In this document: positions 55,545 through 64,000 of the stretch, piece after piece
Layout: every line of letters begins with the position of its first letter
Position numbering within the stretch: the first letter of the stretch is position 1
Source: an uncultured Pirellula sp.
Lineage (GTDB): Bacteria > Planctomycetota > Planctomycetia > Pirellulales > Pirellulaceae
Assembly: GCA_903858115.1 (NCBI GenBank)
Contig: CAIOHR010000055.1
Location: 62,001-126,000 of the forward strand
DNA: 64,000 bases
Direction: 5' to 3'
Program-made: the position numbers and the translations under genes
Notes under the pieces: generated by a model
Told to the model about the DNA's origin: nothing
The model's database searches: none
The model's input: the letters and a program-made list of their open reading frames with translations, nothing else

Positions 55545-57140
55545 ATGGACAATTTAATCCGGTCGATTCAACGATATCTAGGGCGTTCAGTATCAAATGA
55601 TTCGCTGAACCATTACACACTGCTCGGAATCGAATGCGACGCTAGCACGGATCAGATCAAGTCGGCCCTTCGGGCTGCGGCTGCCGCCTGGAACTCCGCT
55701 GACACTCGATCAAACCCGCAGGATGCGCAACAAGTTGCGCAACTCTTGAAGCAAGCCCAGGCCACATTGCTCGATGCCAACAAAAGAACTTTGTATGACA
55801 AATCGATATTTGCCATTGCAAGCAAAAACATCGATTCGGATCTAGGGATAAACATGAGAGCACTAGAGTTTCCCGTGGGAGACCCGTTATCCCCGTTCGA
55901 TCCAGTTGCGTTCCGACCCATGAGATCACCCTCGAGATTCGGTGACCCAGCTTCTCGATGGAAAGAGTTAGAAGCGACGGTATTCGCAGGAGAAGATCCC
56001 AACGCTTTTCCATCGATGGACTCCCAAGCGATGATGGATGTGGCAAACGATACATCAACCCAATCGCCTTTTTCGAAAGTATCGACACAATCCAACGTTG
56101 TAACGAACAGAGACAACCAACAGAACGCATCGGCGATCATCAAACAGTTGCGTAGAAAACGTCAACGCCATCAGTCTCTCGTGCTTGGCGGAATCCTGTT
56201 GGCAGCGGTTGCATTCCTAGGCTTCGCTTCCATACGATTTTTTATTAATCAGCAAAACGTTGCAGATAACAAAGAAATAGATAGTAACAAAACGAAACCG
56301 TCGGACATCCGTCCTCGAGAGGAGAAAAACGAGGAATCGATTGAAGCTATTGCAGAGTCAAAAGCTCCAATGCGTTCCAATCTTCCTAGGGTGAACAAAG
56401 AGACTGAGTCAAACGGCCTTGATGGCTTTGATGGAACACCGTTATCCATGAGCGATGGCGCTGCCATGAGCATCAAAGCAACGACGCCGAACGCAGTTCC
56501 ACCGGTCGATCCAATGTCAACCGAGACGATGAAGCCTTCCGTTGATGCTCCATCGAGTCCGCAGAGCATGTCAACCACCCCAGCAATGCCTGAGACTATG
56601 CCTGATCCAAAGAATGTGGCTCAATGGGCGAAAGCGATGACGGAAGGCAAAGCGGCCTTACAAAAGCTGGATTTCGATACATTTGAGAAATCGATGGAAT
56701 CTGCACTAGCGCTTTCCATGGGAGACTCTCAAACTGCAAAGCAAAAGCGTCTCGATCAACTCGGCCAACTCTACCGAATTGCAATCGATGCAATGAAGGA
56801 AGCTCGCACGAAAACCCGTGGGGCTGATGTCATTACTGTTGGCAAAAGCCGAGTTAGCATTGTAGAAGTAAAGTCAGAGTCAGTCGTTGTGCGATTTTCA
56901 GGCGAAAACAAAACCTATCTGTGGTCGGAAGTTCCAATGGGAATCGCGTTTGGATTGCTAGACCTCACTCTAAGTACCACAGAACCAACCGACTTGGCGG
57001 CTCGTGCTGTGTATCTGTCTTTTTCCACCGCGAAGACCGATCTGCATGGCAAAAAGATTGAAGAGTTATTTAGCAAATCGCTCGGAAAGGGAGATATTCG
57101 ATCAGATCTTCCCCAAGCTTTGACAGACACCTACGAATAG
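55545..57140 (+). CDS. Membrane protein with N-terminal J-like domain lacking HPD
   Basis: A 531-residue protein. Residues about 22-86 read as a J domain (HYTLLGIECDASTDQIKSALR, then ANKRTLYDKSIF), but the loop where DnaJ proteins carry HPD has NSADTRSN instead, so it cannot stimulate DnaK in the known way. After a disordered stretch comes one membrane segment (about 212-232, LVLGGILLAAVAFLGFASI) preceded by basic residues, then a long low-complexity region rich in S, T, P and M (about 240-360), and a final ordered region (about 365-531). No ribosome binding site of its own other than the repeat. Function unknown. Confidence 0.78.
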   Translation: MDNLIRSIQRYLGRSVSNDSLNHYTLLGIECDASTDQIKSALRAAAAAWNSADTRSNPQDAQQVAQLLKQAQATLLDANKRTLYDKSIFAIASKNIDSDLGINMRALEFPVGDPLSPFDPVAFRPMRSPSRFGDPASRWKELEATVFAGEDPNAFPSMDSQAMMDVANDTSTQSPFSKVSTQSNVVTNRDNQQNASAIIKQLRRKRQRHQSLVLGGILLAAVAFLGFASIRFFINQQNVADNKEIDSNKTKPSDIRPREEKNEESIEAIAESKAPMRSNLPRVNKETESNGLDGFDGTPLSMSDGAAMSIKATTPNAVPPVDPMSTETMKPSVDAPSSPQSMSTTPAMPETMPDPKNVAQWAKAMTEGKAALQKLDFDTFEKSMESALALSMGDSQTAKQKRLDQLGQLYRIAIDAMKEARTKTRGADVITVGKSRVSIVEVKSESVVVRFSGENKTYLWSEVPMGIAFGLLDLTLSTTEPTDLAARAVYLSFSTAKTDLHGKKIEELFSKSLGKGDIRSDLPQALTDTYE

Positions 57141-57177
57141 TTCAGATTCGTTTGACCCTCGAGTGGATGGCAAGAAA

Positions 57178-58977
57178 ATGAATTCTATTCCGCCGATTCT
57201 TCCTTCGAGCGTGGAACCGCCGCCAATCTTAATGGCTCCCCCGCAGAGATCGCTTCTCACAACCTCGACTTCGGGTGCAACGCGGCACAGATGGCGAAAA
57301 CGAGTGTTATTCTTGGTTTGCGGTTTGACGCTAATCGGATCTGTGGTTTGGGCTACTTCGCCTCGGCCACGACTCAGCGCTCGATCCGAGCGAGCTACTT
57401 TCCCTCGGGAGCAATCCTTTCATGAAATCGTTCGTGATGTCGACCGCGAAATGGACCAAGCTATCGAACTGGCTACTTTATCATCATCGGATGCAGCAGA
57501 CTGGAAGACAATCTGTCGGCGACTAAGCTTGGCATTGATCGGCAATGGATTGTCGCTAGAAGACATTCGTGTTTTGGAAAAAGTGCCCGAAGAAGATCGC
57601 GTCGGCTGGTGGGCTGACTATTTGCTTTCCGACCGACGCAGTGCAGATTATCTCGCAGAACGATTTACGCGTGCAACGGTTGGTACGAACAATGGTCCGT
57701 TTTTGTTGTTTCGTCGCCGCATGTATGTGGACTGGATAGCGGATCAAATTGCCGAGAACGTGCCCTATGATCGAATCGTTCGACAATTGATTACCGCCAC
57801 TGGTTCCTGGACGGATTCGCCGCAAGTGAACTTCTTAACGGCAACCATGGACGAGAACGACCAGAAACAACCGGATGTCATCCGATTAGCTGGGCGTACC
57901 TCAAGAGCGTTCCTCGCACAGAGAATCGATTGCCTGCAATGCCATCAAGACTACTTGGGAAACGTGCAGTTCACGGAGTCTGGCAAGGCGGAAGATTTTG
58001 TCGATGGCCAAACCGTTGCTGCGATGCGGACTGGCCAACAGAAAGACTTTCATCAACTGGCATCATTTTTTTCGGGGACACGTATGGAGAACCCATTCGT
58101 AGGGTTACGCAATACGGACCGTGATTATCGCGTTCGCTACTTAGATGAGTCAGAAGAACAAAGTGTATCACCCGAGGTTCCGTACGATGAACAATTGCTC
58201 CCCGAGCACGGAAGCCCAAGAGAAAAATTAGCGATTTGGGTAACACATCCAAAGAACAAGGCCTTCGCTCGGGCGGCAGTTAACAGAACTTGGGCGATTC
58301 TGTTCGGAAGACCATGGTTTGCTGAGATCGATAATGTACCGTTAGCGGGTCCATTTCCGCCTGGCTTCGAAGCGGTGGCCAACGACTTTATCGAGCATGG
58401 GTATGACTGGAAGAGACTGATTCGAGTTCTATCGCAGTTAAAAGCCTTTCAGCGTGACTCCAGATTGAGTGCCTCGGAGCCCACGGAAGAACATGAGGCA
58501 CTATGGGCAGTCTTCCCCTTAACCCAACTGCGCCCAGAACAAGTGGCTGCGTCCATACATCAAGCGGCAAGGCTAAAGACAATTGACGAAGATAGCTCGA
58601 TCATTTCGAAGCTCGAATTGTTTGGCGGCGTCAACGATTTTACAAAAGCCTACGGAGATCAGGGGGATGATGAGTTTCAGGAAAGCGCGATCACGATTCC
58701 TCAACGTTTGCTCGTGATGAACGGCACATATACGCAAGAACGCATCAAGAATAACCCTATCATGAACGCATCCACACGGATTGCGGAGCAGACAAAAGAC
58801 GATCTGATCGCTGTGAAAGCAATCTATCTTTCCGTTCTCAATCGAGAACCCTCGGGTAGTGAACTCAATGCGTTTTGCGAAAAGCTAAATGCATCAGGGA
58901 CAACCGGACGAGCGAATGTTGTCGAAGATATATTTTGGACTCTACTTAACAGTACGGAGTTTTTATGGAACCACTAG
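57178..58977 (+). CDS. Membrane-anchored DUF1549 protein
   Basis: A 599-residue protein of the DUF1549/DUF1553 type. A basic N-terminus precedes one membrane anchor (about 41-60, RVLFLVCGLTLIGSVVWA). The DUF1549 domain follows with a single CLQCHQ heme-like motif near residue 245 and the late RAAVNRTWAILFGRPWF block that marks DUF1553. It is shorter than the long planctomycete forms (which carry an extra cytochrome domain). The function of these pairs is not established, though an envelope redox role is often suggested. It overlaps the DUF1501 gene by 13 bases. Confidence 0.92.
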   Translation: MNSIPPILPSSVEPPPILMAPPQRSLLTTSTSGATRHRWRKRVLFLVCGLTLIGSVVWATSPRPRLSARSERATFPREQSFHEIVRDVDREMDQAIELATLSSSDAADWKTICRRLSLALIGNGLSLEDIRVLEKVPEEDRVGWWADYLLSDRRSADYLAERFTRATVGTNNGPFLLFRRRMYVDWIADQIAENVPYDRIVRQLITATGSWTDSPQVNFLTATMDENDQKQPDVIRLAGRTSRAFLAQRIDCLQCHQDYLGNVQFTESGKAEDFVDGQTVAAMRTGQQKDFHQLASFFSGTRMENPFVGLRNTDRDYRVRYLDESEEQSVSPEVPYDEQLLPEHGSPREKLAIWVTHPKNKAFARAAVNRTWAILFGRPWFAEIDNVPLAGPFPPGFEAVANDFIEHGYDWKRLIRVLSQLKAFQRDSRLSASEPTEEHEALWAVFPLTQLRPEQVAASIHQAARLKTIDEDSSIISKLELFGGVNDFTKAYGDQGDDEFQESAITIPQRLLVMNGTYTQERIKNNPIMNASTRIAEQTKDDLIAVKAIYLSVLNREPSGSELNAFCEKLNASGTTGRANVVEDIFWTLLNSTEFLWNH

Positions 58978-60308
58978 ATGCCGATCATAGCGAAGTGGAG
59001 TGCAGTTCATTTCAATCGATGTACCGTCGAACGCTGATCCGCTCTGCTTCCGCGGCAACTGGGATTGGTTTGTTCAGTGGCTGGACTGACGTTGCGGAAG
59101 CGATCGCGCGTGCGGAAGAGAGCCATTCGTTGAAAGGCGATGCCAAGAGTCTTATCTTCCTCTGGATGCAGGGAGGCCCAAGCCAGCTTGAAACGTTTGA
59201 TCCGCATCCAAACACAAAGATCGGTGGCGAGACGAAAGCCATTGAAACAAGTCTACCGGGACTACAAATTTCCAATTTACTACCGCGAACCGCAGAAGTC
59301 ATGCACTTAGGAACGCTAGTGCGGTCTATGGTCTCCAAAGAGGGGGACCATGAACGAGCTTCTTACACGATGAAGAATGGCTGGAGACCGGATCCAACGT
59401 TAATTCACCCGTCGATCGGTGCGTTACTTTGCCATCAAAGCAAGGGCAATATCGAGATACCTCGACATGTTTCCATACTTAGCAGCCAATGGCCAGCCCG
59501 TGGCGGGTATATGGGGGCGGTGCACGATGCGTTTCTTGTCGGTGATCCACGTGACCCCATCGCCAATCTTCAAAGTCCCATTGACAGTGAGCGAGTCGCC
59601 AAGCGCCTGACCGATTTGGAACAGATTGTTGAAAGAGAGTTTCGACGTGGGCGGTTAAGAGATTTGGACGAGACGCGAACGATGCAGCAATCGTCGACCA
59701 ATAGGGCGACAAAGATGATGGCTAGCTCTCAGATCAAAGCGTTCCAGATCAAGGAGGAAACGCAACAGACGCAGGATAAATTCGGGGACACACCTTTTGG
59801 ACGCGGATGCTTAGCGGCGGTACGGTTAGTGGAGCAAGGTGTTCGCTGCGTGGAAGTAGAATTGTCTGGCTGGGACACGCATGCAAAAAACCATCTTCTT
59901 CATAGCGGTCGTTGTGAAATATTGGATGCTGCGCTGCATGGGTTAGTAACGGAGCTTCAGAACCGTGGATTGCTGGACTCGACAATTCTTGTTTGTGGAG
60001 GTGAGTTTGGACGGACTCCGCAAATCAATATCGCAGATGGCAGAGACCATTGGACTACAGGCTTTAGTACCGTTGTCTTTGGAGGGCCATTTCGTCGAGG
60101 ATTCGTTTATGGTGAGACATCCAGCGAAGCAGTCAAACAGGATGAGGATCCTTTCTTGAGAGTAAAGAACCCCGTGCCGATTGAGGATCTCCATGCAACG
60201 CTTTTGTCGACCTTTGGCGTTGAGATCTCAAGAGAGTTACAAACACCTATTGGCCGTCCGCTCGTGTTGAGCCAAGGAACAGTTCGCACGGATTTACTAA
60301 CTAGCTGA
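58965..60308 (+). CDS. DUF1501 protein (secreted, sulfatase-related fold)
   Basis: A 447-residue protein with a twin-arginine-like signal (YRRTLIRSASAATG near residues 20-33), so it may be folded before export. The DUF1501 domain shows IFLWMQGGPSQLETFDPHP, RSMVSKEGDHERASYTM, a WDTHAKNH block and LVCGGEFGRTPQIN, which together match the alkaline-phosphatase-like superfamily fold. DUF1549/DUF1501 partners are abundant in planctomycetes and are thought to act together. The start ATG at 58965 lies inside the end of the previous gene. Confidence 0.94.
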   Translation: MEPLDADHSEVECSSFQSMYRRTLIRSASAATGIGLFSGWTDVAEAIARAEESHSLKGDAKSLIFLWMQGGPSQLETFDPHPNTKIGGETKAIETSLPGLQISNLLPRTAEVMHLGTLVRSMVSKEGDHERASYTMKNGWRPDPTLIHPSIGALLCHQSKGNIEIPRHVSILSSQWPARGGYMGAVHDAFLVGDPRDPIANLQSPIDSERVAKRLTDLEQIVEREFRRGRLRDLDETRTMQQSSTNRATKMMASSQIKAFQIKEETQQTQDKFGDTPFGRGCLAAVRLVEQGVRCVEVELSGWDTHAKNHLLHSGRCEILDAALHGLVTELQNRGLLDSTILVCGGEFGRTPQINIADGRDHWTTGFSTVVFGGPFRRGFVYGETSSEAVKQDEDPFLRVKNPVPIEDLHATLLSTFGVEISRELQTPIGRPLVLSQGTVRTDLLTS

Positions 60309-60332
60309 GAGTTCGAATCTGGCTGTTTCGGA

Positions 60333-60851
60333 TCAATTCCGGTAGAAGTCGATCCAAGTTAGAGTTAGGGTTTTTGGATTGCCCTCAGAAAAAGACTTGG
60401 GTAGTTGCATCTCAAAGCAGCCTTCATTCAATGGAATCGTTTTCGTGGCTTTGCCATCAGCGCTCTTGATAAGAATTTCCATCCAGGATGGATTTTTCGA
60501 ATCGAGAAGAGCGTCTTCGTTCCCATCTTTCCAGAGCCTTTGATCTCCGTTGTGACTCGATACGGAAGCTTCGAGCTTTAGTTTCTCAGCAGACAATTTG
60601 AAACTCTCCAGCCCTTTCAATCTCAATTGGATTACGATCGTGTCAGGCCATCGTTCTGTCACTCGCTCAATGGTAGCACCACTGATCCCAATAGGACTAT
60701 GAACGACGAACACGGCCTTTTCGTCGGTGTACTTCACTTCAACTCGATCGCTGGACCGCCTAGTCGTGATTCTGAAGGCTTGCGTATCTTCGCCAGCGGT
60801 AACTCCAATTGCCATGAGGCCTAGCAAAAATGCGATGGTCAGCTTCCTCAT
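60333..60851 (-). CDS. Small secreted protein of unknown function
   Basis: A 172-residue protein with a signal peptide (1-19, ending VTAGE). The mature part is beta-rich with IVIQLRLKGLESFKLSAEKLKL and SWMEILIKSADGKA-like strands and no cysteine. Not recognised. Its start overlaps the stop of the AlkB gene by four bases (ATGA), which makes co-translation with a DNA-repair-like protein very likely, an odd pairing. It converges with the DUF1501 gene. Confidence 0.78.
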   Translation of the reverse strand: MRKLTIAFLLGLMAIGVTAGEDTQAFRITTRRSSDRVEVKYTDEKAVFVVHSPIGISGATIERVTERWPDTIVIQLRLKGLESFKLSAEKLKLEASVSSHNGDQRLWKDGNEDALLDSKNPSWMEILIKSADGKATKTIPLNEGCFEMQLPKSFSEGNPKTLTLTWIDFYRN

Positions 60852-61426
60852 TTCGTAGCTCCCTTCGAGATCTGCCGATAAGTCAAGTTGATACGCTCAC
60901 CGACTTTTAATTTTGTTTTGGGAACCTCGTGTTGCCAATATTGCTGCATGGTGCCTGCCATGATGATTAGAGTTCCATTTCCAGCTAAGAATGTCTGGGT
61001 CTCTCTTGTCCTATTGTGCCGAATACGAAACTTGCGAGTGGCCCCTAACGACAGCGAACCTATCACATTTCCCATTTCAGGTTCGTCATCGGCATGCCAA
61101 CCCATACTATCCGATCCAGAGCGATAGCGATTGAGTAGGCAGTAGTTGTATTCACCATAGACAGCCTCAATGCGTTCCTTAATCTCCAGCAAAACCGGAG
61201 TCCAGGGTATCGCTACATTGTCGACGCCTGAGTAACGGTACGAAATACCAGGATCTCCATAGGATGCAATCAATCTTGGTTGCATATAGCCGAAGATACC
61301 TGGCTTTTGCTCCCAAGCACTTTGATCGCGCAAAGCGACAAAGAAACGATCCGCCAGCTCCGCGTCTAGAAAAGCATCATCGTAGAGCAGGGTGCCGCTA
61401 TCCTGTAGGTCAATCGTTTTCATCAT
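60848..61426 (-). CDS. AlkB-family 2-oxoglutarate/iron dioxygenase
   Basis: AlkB proteins remove alkyl groups from DNA or RNA bases using iron and 2-oxoglutarate. The 192-residue protein has the iron ligands H111, D113 (GWHADDEPEMG) and H166 (QHEVPK), and the 2-oxoglutarate-binding arginines in ERINLTYR (R178, R184). The nucleotide-recognition lid NRYRSGSDSMG is intact. This form resembles ALKBH2/3-like bacterial proteins. The start is one of two adjacent methionines (61426 or 61423). It overlaps the small secreted protein gene. Confidence 0.93.
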   Translation of the reverse strand: MMKTIDLQDSGTLLYDDAFLDAELADRFFVALRDQSAWEQKPGIFGYMQPRLIASYGDPGISYRYSGVDNVAIPWTPVLLEIKERIEAVYGEYNYCLLNRYRSGSDSMGWHADDEPEMGNVIGSLSLGATRKFRIRHNRTRETQTFLAGNGTLIIMAGTMQQYWQHEVPKTKLKVGERINLTYRQISKGATK

Positions 61427-61519
61427 CTGAACCGCAGCAAGAGAGAGTGATCGTACTAGCCCTGTCAAAAGTCGGATTGGAGTGCTTAGGATTGGATTTG
61501 CGAATTGCCCCTGATCGAT

Positions 61520-63637
61520 TCATTCTGCCGGTAGCCATTGAAATGCATCGAGTACAACATGACCTTTGGTACCCTCGTTGCTCACCGTAACTCGACCGGG
61601 TTTGGTTCCGTCCCATCGAAACGAACCTAAATCCTTCCATGGCTTCTGGCTTGGTTGCTTGGTTTGGTCGACATCGACAACGACGGTACCATCCGCGTGT
61701 TCGATGTTCACCTTGACGGATTTGGTTCGGTTCGATCCGGCACTGTAAGCCATCAAAACACGATACTTGCCCTTGAGCATAACATTCGTTTCGAAGATCG
61801 CGGAGCTGCTTGGGAATTTCGCGTCGTTGTCATGAAGATAACCGGTTCCTATCCATGGTTTTGTGCTTCGGCTTGTTGCCCAATGTCCGATCAGAGTTGC
61901 CTGGGAGTTATCAACGACTACCCCTGGAAGGCTCTTCAACGAAATGTCCTCTTCGAGTACCTCTTCGTACTCCAACACCTGTCCATTCTTGATCAAGATA
62001 GGTCGAACATCTGCATAGGAAACCTTCTGAACATCGGATTGATTGGCAATCGCTAGGGAAGCGATTGTGGAAGCGGATTCTCCCAAGACCATGAAAACCG
62101 GTTCCATCCGTATGGAACCGAATGCAATATGCGTGCTCGACAAGCAAACAGGAACGAGCAAGTTCGTGGCCTCTGAAGCCTTTGGTAAAACGGAACCCAT
62201 CGAGATCGGGTAAGGACCGCGCGTGGAAACTCCAATGTCTCCTTCATTCTGCACAAAGCCTTCGGGTGTGATATAGCGTTGAACGTTATGCGAATCGATC
62301 GTGTAAGAGCCCATCCCGATAGAATCGACCACTGGATTGGTTTTCAAGATTTCCTTCTCGGTCATCACGAAGGATCCGACCATGCGACGTGCTTCGCGAA
62401 CATAGATTTGATGTGGCCAATTTCCGTTGTCAGCAAACTCATCCTTTGCCAATCCCCAGGTCGCAAAGACGTCTCGGACATCGGCAGGAATGTTGGGATC
62501 ATTCGCCAAATAGTACATCAATCCTTGCTGATATTGACGATGCTCGTCCAGTATCTCGCGTCTTCGTTCGTACGATGCGTTCGGGTAATCATAGTTGCGA
62601 CCGATATTGTCTGTACTAAAGGGACCGTGGTTGTTGGTGTCTGTTTTGAAGTTGGGAATGGGGTCGAATTTGCGAAAGCCTTCGCGCCATCCAGCGTGAA
62701 GCACGCGCCCCAGCAATTCGTACTCTTTCGGATCGTATCCCGCGGGCTTTGGAAATGGGACTCGATTCGCCGGATGATTGGTCAAGCACATTCGATAGCA
62801 GTACGCTTGGACGCGATGATCAGCGCTTCCGTACTCGCCTGGCGGTTCCTTGCTGATGCGTGGCAGAACGCCGCTCGATGGGTCTCCAGGAATCCAGTAA
62901 GGGCTCATCCCGGTGTTGAATACACCGAAGTGATGACGATGATGAAGCACGCCCACCTGGACTCCATTCCACTTCTCGCCGTACTGAGCATTGGCTTCGC
63001 GTCCTACATGAAATGAAACTCCCGCAGCATCCATCAAATCCCCCTCGTAGGTGGCGTCGATGAACATCTTTCCAGAATAAACTGAGCCATCAAGAGTCCG
63101 AATCGACTCGATCCGCGTTCCCGTCTTTTTGATCCCAGCCCCCGATCGATCGAGGTAAGCATTCCGAATGATGTCGATCTTTTCTTCTTTCACCCATGCG
63201 TCGAAAATCGATTCAGCGACATGCGGCTCAAAGATCCACATCGTTCGTTGATTGCCATCTATGGCAGCGTTTCCTTGCCCTTGGTTTCCGTAGGATTCTT
63301 TGGGTTGATGGTTCCAAGCAGTCGGTTGGTCGTAGTGTTTCCAAACACGATGATAAAATTCTCGCGAAAGTCCACCAATCACAGCTTTGTTGCCGGTGTC
63401 AGTCCAACCAAGTCCACTACTCGACAACCCACCAAGATGTTTGTCGGGCGAAACGACGATGACTGTCCGCCCCATCTTTTTCGCTTGGATCGCTGCAGTA
63501 ATTGCGCCCGAAGTACCGCCATAGATAACAATGTCAGCCGTGTAGTTCTGCGTAGCTGTCAATGTTGACATCAAGCAGCAAGCCAATAGGATTGCCAGGC
63601 AAAAAGGGGGGTTCCTTCGTCGAACATGGGATTTCAT
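61520..63637 (-). CDS. Secreted FAD-dependent oxidoreductase with C-terminal carbohydrate-binding-like domain
   Basis: A 705-residue protein with a signal peptide (about 10-29). Residues about 33-570 form a FAD-dependent oxidoreductase domain (ADIVIYGGTSGAITAAIQAKKMG, then HLGGLSSSGLGWTD), as in the xanthan-lyase-associated group. The C-terminal 130 residues (from about 570) begin VVDNSQATLIGHW and end VVLDAFQWLPAE, which matches the golvesin/xanthan-lyase-type beta-sandwich that binds polysaccharides. Extracellular sugar oxidation is inferred. The gene starts at 63637 with no obvious operon partner; the AlkB gene lies about 93 bases downstream on the same strand. Confidence 0.92.
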   Translation of the reverse strand: MKSHVRRRNPPFCLAILLACCLMSTLTATQNYTADIVIYGGTSGAITAAIQAKKMGRTVIVVSPDKHLGGLSSSGLGWTDTGNKAVIGGLSREFYHRVWKHYDQPTAWNHQPKESYGNQGQGNAAIDGNQRTMWIFEPHVAESIFDAWVKEEKIDIIRNAYLDRSGAGIKKTGTRIESIRTLDGSVYSGKMFIDATYEGDLMDAAGVSFHVGREANAQYGEKWNGVQVGVLHHRHHFGVFNTGMSPYWIPGDPSSGVLPRISKEPPGEYGSADHRVQAYCYRMCLTNHPANRVPFPKPAGYDPKEYELLGRVLHAGWREGFRKFDPIPNFKTDTNNHGPFSTDNIGRNYDYPNASYERRREILDEHRQYQQGLMYYLANDPNIPADVRDVFATWGLAKDEFADNGNWPHQIYVREARRMVGSFVMTEKEILKTNPVVDSIGMGSYTIDSHNVQRYITPEGFVQNEGDIGVSTRGPYPISMGSVLPKASEATNLLVPVCLSSTHIAFGSIRMEPVFMVLGESASTIASLAIANQSDVQKVSYADVRPILIKNGQVLEYEEVLEEDISLKSLPGVVVDNSQATLIGHWATSRSTKPWIGTGYLHDNDAKFPSSSAIFETNVMLKGKYRVLMAYSAGSNRTKSVKVNIEHADGTVVVDVDQTKQPSQKPWKDLGSFRWDGTKPGRVTVSNEGTKGHVVLDAFQWLPAE

Positions 63638-64000
63638 AGTAGTTAAAACTTTGGAGAAAGGATATGTCTACCCGCGTGCGTGCGGAGCAACACCTATTGT
63701 ACAAAGCAATCAAGAATTTTTCGTGTACTGGCCGGCCAAAGCGGCGGATTGTGCACATGCAACCGAGGCACTGAATTCCTCACCCAAGGGATTGTCGCTT
63801 TGGGAGGCGATAAGTCCTTTGCCTCGTGGCAGTTTCTAAGAGCAACAACCCTCCACGCGTTGGCATGAGAATAAAGCGGCAGAGTATTTGCGTCCATTGG
63901 CAAATCTTGAAACAGTAACCTTGCACCTAAGGCACAGATAGCAAGACCGATTGATCCAATGGATCCAGCCCTAAACTGGCTTGCAGTGCAGCAATTGCTG
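63638..64000. other. Right-edge region, no confident gene
   Basis: About 360 bases. On the minus strand one frame is open from the right edge to a stop at 63694 (about 100 codons, with a short hydrophobic stretch and then a proline-rich tail). It could be the end of a gene that starts outside the window, but it does not look like a known protein. It also holds the promoter of the FAD oxidoreductase. Confidence 0.3.

Overview
The window looks like an ordinary stretch of chromosome from a planctomycete, most likely Pirellulaceae (Rhodopirellula/Blastopirellula type). The pointers are protein families typical of that phylum: a DUF1559 prepilin-like protein followed by a small lipoprotein, a DUF1549/DUF1501 pair, a DUF1570 protein, a DUF1080 protein, a planctomycete-type FAD oxidoreductase and several conserved orphans. 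Genes are short-spaced and on both strands, base composition is near 50% GC by eye, and many starts have weak or no Shine-Dalgarno sequence. I see no rRNA, CRISPR array, insertion sequence, integrase or phage gene; one tRNA-Leu(CAG) is present.

Layout. 1-5.5 kb: end-truncated mutarotase-like secreted protein, a membrane/peroxiredoxin-like fusion, peptide deformylase, and a three-gene block around an ExbB/TolQ-like channel protein with no ExbD. 5.6-10.5 kb: secreted esterase, DUF1570 protein, GH57 glucanotransferase. 10.5-14.6 kb: flagellar block with a YjfB-like small protein, FlgF-like rod protein, FlgG, an unusually long FlgA and FlgH; flgI and flgJ do not follow. 14.6-22.7 kb: secreted M64 peptidase, TPR protein, UvrB, small conserved orphan, PlsC-type acyltransferase, a double fasciclin protein with a clear terminator, and a secreted orphan. 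23-32.6 kb: GatB, membrane orphan, lactonase, a YCII/PhnB/DoxX three-gene set, valyl-tRNA synthetase with a zinc-ribbon-like insertion, AMP nucleosidase. 32.7-39.8 kb: DUF1559 protein and lipoprotein, HemB, DUF1080 protein, diheme lipoprotein, hexose-phosphate mutarotase, secreted MsrB, tRNA-Leu. 39.9-50.3 kb: carotenoid-desaturase-like oxidoreductase, NusB, an HD protein overlapping a receiver domain that has lost its phospho-acceptor, LysRS, YchF, CdsA, PhoH and a PgpH-type 7TM-HD protein. 50.3-64 kb: a GC-rich intergenic repeat, C45 acyltransferase, acidic orphan, CE15-like esterase, a block of small proteins leading into a membrane J-like protein, DUF1549 and DUF1501 proteins, AlkB with a small secreted partner, and a secreted FAD oxidoreductase.

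Working together: the flagellar genes form a rod/L-ring assembly block; CdsA, PlsC and LysRS/ValRS/GatB/NusB/UvrB/YchF/PhoH are housekeeping genes; the secreted esterases, oxidoreductase, mutarotases and glucanotransferase suggest a polysaccharide-using lifestyle. No complete novel system stands out. The most unusual items are the J-like membrane protein without the HPD triad placed ahead of the DUF1549/DUF1501 pair, the degenerate receiver overlapping an HD protein, the ExbB-like block lacking ExbD, and two independent 15-bp direct duplications located exactly at gene ends.
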